Origin: Archaeoglobus sp. JdFR-24
GTDB lineage: Archaea > Halobacteriota > Archaeoglobi > Archaeoglobales > Archaeoglobaceae
Length of the DNA: 6,098 nucleotides
Direction of reading: 5' to 3'
Assembly: GCA_002011215.1 (NCBI GenBank)
Contig: MTML01000016.1
Coordinates: 314-6,411 of the forward strand
Shown here: piece by piece, positions 5,398 through 6,098 of the stretch
Layout of the letters: the number at the start of each line of letters is the position of its first letter
Numbering within the stretch: the stretch's first letter is position 1
Position numbers and translations under genes: made by a program
The notes under the pieces: model-generated
Database searches by the model: none
What the model saw: only the letters and a program-made list of their open reading frames with translations
What the model was told of the DNA's origin: nothing

Positions 5398-5521
5398 CCC
5401 TGCAGGAAGAAGAAAATAAGATAGTAACTTTGGTATCTTACGAACTTAGAAATACTAACTATTTTCTTTTTCAGAAAAACTAACCTGTTACGGGGTAGCC
5501 TTTATAGTTGTCCAATTAACC

Positions 5522-6098
5522 CTATTTTGCTAAAATTAATTTCTTTGTTAAGGTATTTTCTCCTGCTAACATTTTAATAAAATAAATACCTCTTGCTAAT
5601 TCTTTTGTATCAAAACTCATAATATATTCACCTCTTGCTTTCTCCTCATCCACTAATGTGCTTACAATTCTACCCACAGTATCATAGAGCTTTAATGAAA
5701 CTTTGCATTTACTCGGTATTTTGTAACTAATCACCACTTTTGACCACACTGGATTAGAAGAAATTTCCAATCCTATAGATTGCAACTTAGTCATCTGCTC
5801 TTCTATCCTTACTTTTCTTATAGTAAAGTTAGAATCTGATTCGTCTTCTGCTATCGGAGTATAAGTTAAATCCATAGCAGTTATTTTTATTCTGCAGGAG
5901 TCTGAAGTGATATCGGGAGTTTGCCAATTCCAATTCCTTACGAGACCTGATAAACTATCTTTTATTACCTCATAGCTATTTCCTCCATCAGAAGAAAAAG
6001 AAACTTGATAAAATCCAATCATTTTTTGCTTACCCTGAATATCCCATTCTATTAAATAAACTGAATCGCTAAATAAAACTTCACCACCATTTGGAGAC
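5522..6098 (-). CDS. C-terminal part of a secreted/surface protein with Ig-like and T9SS-type sorting domains (cut by the window edge)
   Basis: The frame stays open to the right window edge, giving 191 visible residues; the Met at 6022 is internal. Visible residues 1-97 form an Ig-like domain. They open SPNGGEVLFSDSVYLIEWD and continue with VSFSSDGGNSYE, WNWQTPDITSDSCRIKI and DESDSNFTI, the pattern of repeated 'PnGGE..~W' domains (Kre9/KNH-like) in bacterial surface proteins. Residues about 105-191 form a FlgD-Ig / Por-type C-terminal sorting domain, with NPVWSKVVISYKIP, VSLKLYDTVGRIVSTL, GEYIMSFDTKELARGIYFIK and a terminal KKLILAK. These tails usually send proteins through the type IX system to the surface. 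The stop is TAG at 5522-5524. The catalytic or binding part lies outside the window, so the substrate is unknown. About 1.1 kb of structured DNA separates it from rpsU, so it is probably a separate unit. Confidence 0.85.
   Translation of the reverse strand, partial: SPNGGEVLFSDSVYLIEWDIQGKQKMIGFYQVSFSSDGGNSYEVIKDSLSGLVRNWNWQTPDITSDSCRIKITAMDLTYTPIAEDESDSNFTIRKVRIEEQMTKLQSIGLEISSNPVWSKVVISYKIPSKCKVSLKLYDTVGRIVSTLVDEEKARGEYIMSFDTKELARGIYFIKMLAGENTLTKKLILAK

Larger units (their letters stand above)
4960..5491. repeat. 530-bp nested foldback with ~105-bp inverted arms
   Basis: The ends carry GTAATAAGTTAG (4960-4971) and its near inverse CTAACCTGTTAC (5480-5491). Inside, 4966-5007 pairs with 5419-5460 at roughly 93% identity (one single-base indel); shared core blocks are GTTAGTATTTCTAAG and GTAAGATACC. 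The arms continue into inverted copies of a G-rich hairpin, sharing TGGAATATTTTTAA (5033-5046 and, inverted, 5373-5386). The right end has about 20 extra bases between its terminal 12-mer and the arm. The 12-mer GTAAYARGTTAG occurs four times, two in each orientation (4960, 5110, 5135, 5480). The structure could be a MITE-like or decayed element, or the template of a folded RNA. Confidence 0.65.
4384..5521. other. 1.1-kb structured intergenic region between rpsU and the secreted-protein gene
   Basis: No open frame longer than a few tens of codons was found on either strand. The region is very AT-rich, with local G/C-rich hairpin arms. From left to right it holds minus-strand promoter-like boxes for rpsU (about 4400-4550) and a segment bounded by TTGTCCAACACAT inverted repeats with a plus-strand promoter and micro-ORFs (4558-4885). 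Next is a simple AT-rich stretch (4886-4959), then a nested foldback with four hairpins (4960-5491). A final TTGTCCAATT lies just before the stop of the right-hand gene. No tRNA, rRNA, CRISPR or transposase remnant could be recognised. Confidence 0.7.

Noticed and set aside
4960..5491. CRISPR array
   Set aside because: The repeats vary in orientation, length and spacing, and no regular repeat-spacer pattern exists. No cas genes are present.
4384..5521. Replication origin
   Set aside because: The region is AT-rich and repeat-rich next to a replication gene, but I found no TTATCCACA-type DnaA boxes, and the repeats (TTGTCCAA, GTAATAGGTTAG) are not DnaA-like.

Overview
The window looks like chromosomal DNA from an AT-rich bacterium. 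Every confident gene lies on the minus strand. The centre (about 1072-4383) is the classical macromolecular synthesis operon, read leftwards: rpsU (ribosomal protein S21), dnaG (primase) and rpoD (primary sigma factor). These three overlap by 4 bp and 11 bp. A larE-type sulfur transferase gene follows 17 bp after the rpoD stop. After only 9 bp comes the start of another gene, cut by the window edge, whose product resembles an extracellular carbohydrate-binding (CBM9/DOMON-like) domain.

On the right (5522-6098) is the C-terminal part of a secreted or surface protein. It carries an Ig-like domain and then a C-terminal FlgD-Ig / type IX secretion sorting-type domain. Such tails, a low-GC genome and a standard housekeeping operon suit the Bacteroidetes/FCB group or candidate phyla that use similar tails (WOR-3/Hydrothermae-like lineages are one guess). 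This is inference from domain style, not a phylogenetic result.

The only large non-coding stretch is 4384-5521, and it is unusually structured. Next to rpsU are two copies of a TTGACA-containing box facing the operon, which are candidate promoters. Then comes a 306-bp segment bounded by a 13-bp perfect (17/19 extended) inverted repeat. It holds a good-looking promoter firing away from rpsU (TTGCAA-N17-TATAAT), a small hairpin, and a series of strong Shine-Dalgarno-like sequences with tiny ORFs. After it lies a 530-bp foldback region (4960-5491): two ~105-bp inverted arms, each carrying its own G-rich hairpin (one with a perfect 18-bp stem), around further palindromes. No transposase, large ORF, tRNA, rRNA or CRISPR is visible there. 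It may be a decayed or non-autonomous mobile element, or the template of a large structured RNA. The sequence alone does not decide.

Functionally, S21, primase and sigma factor link translation, replication and transcription initiation under shared control. LarE points to synthesis of the nickel-pincer cofactor or a related sulfur transfer, although its usual partners LarB and LarC are not in the window.
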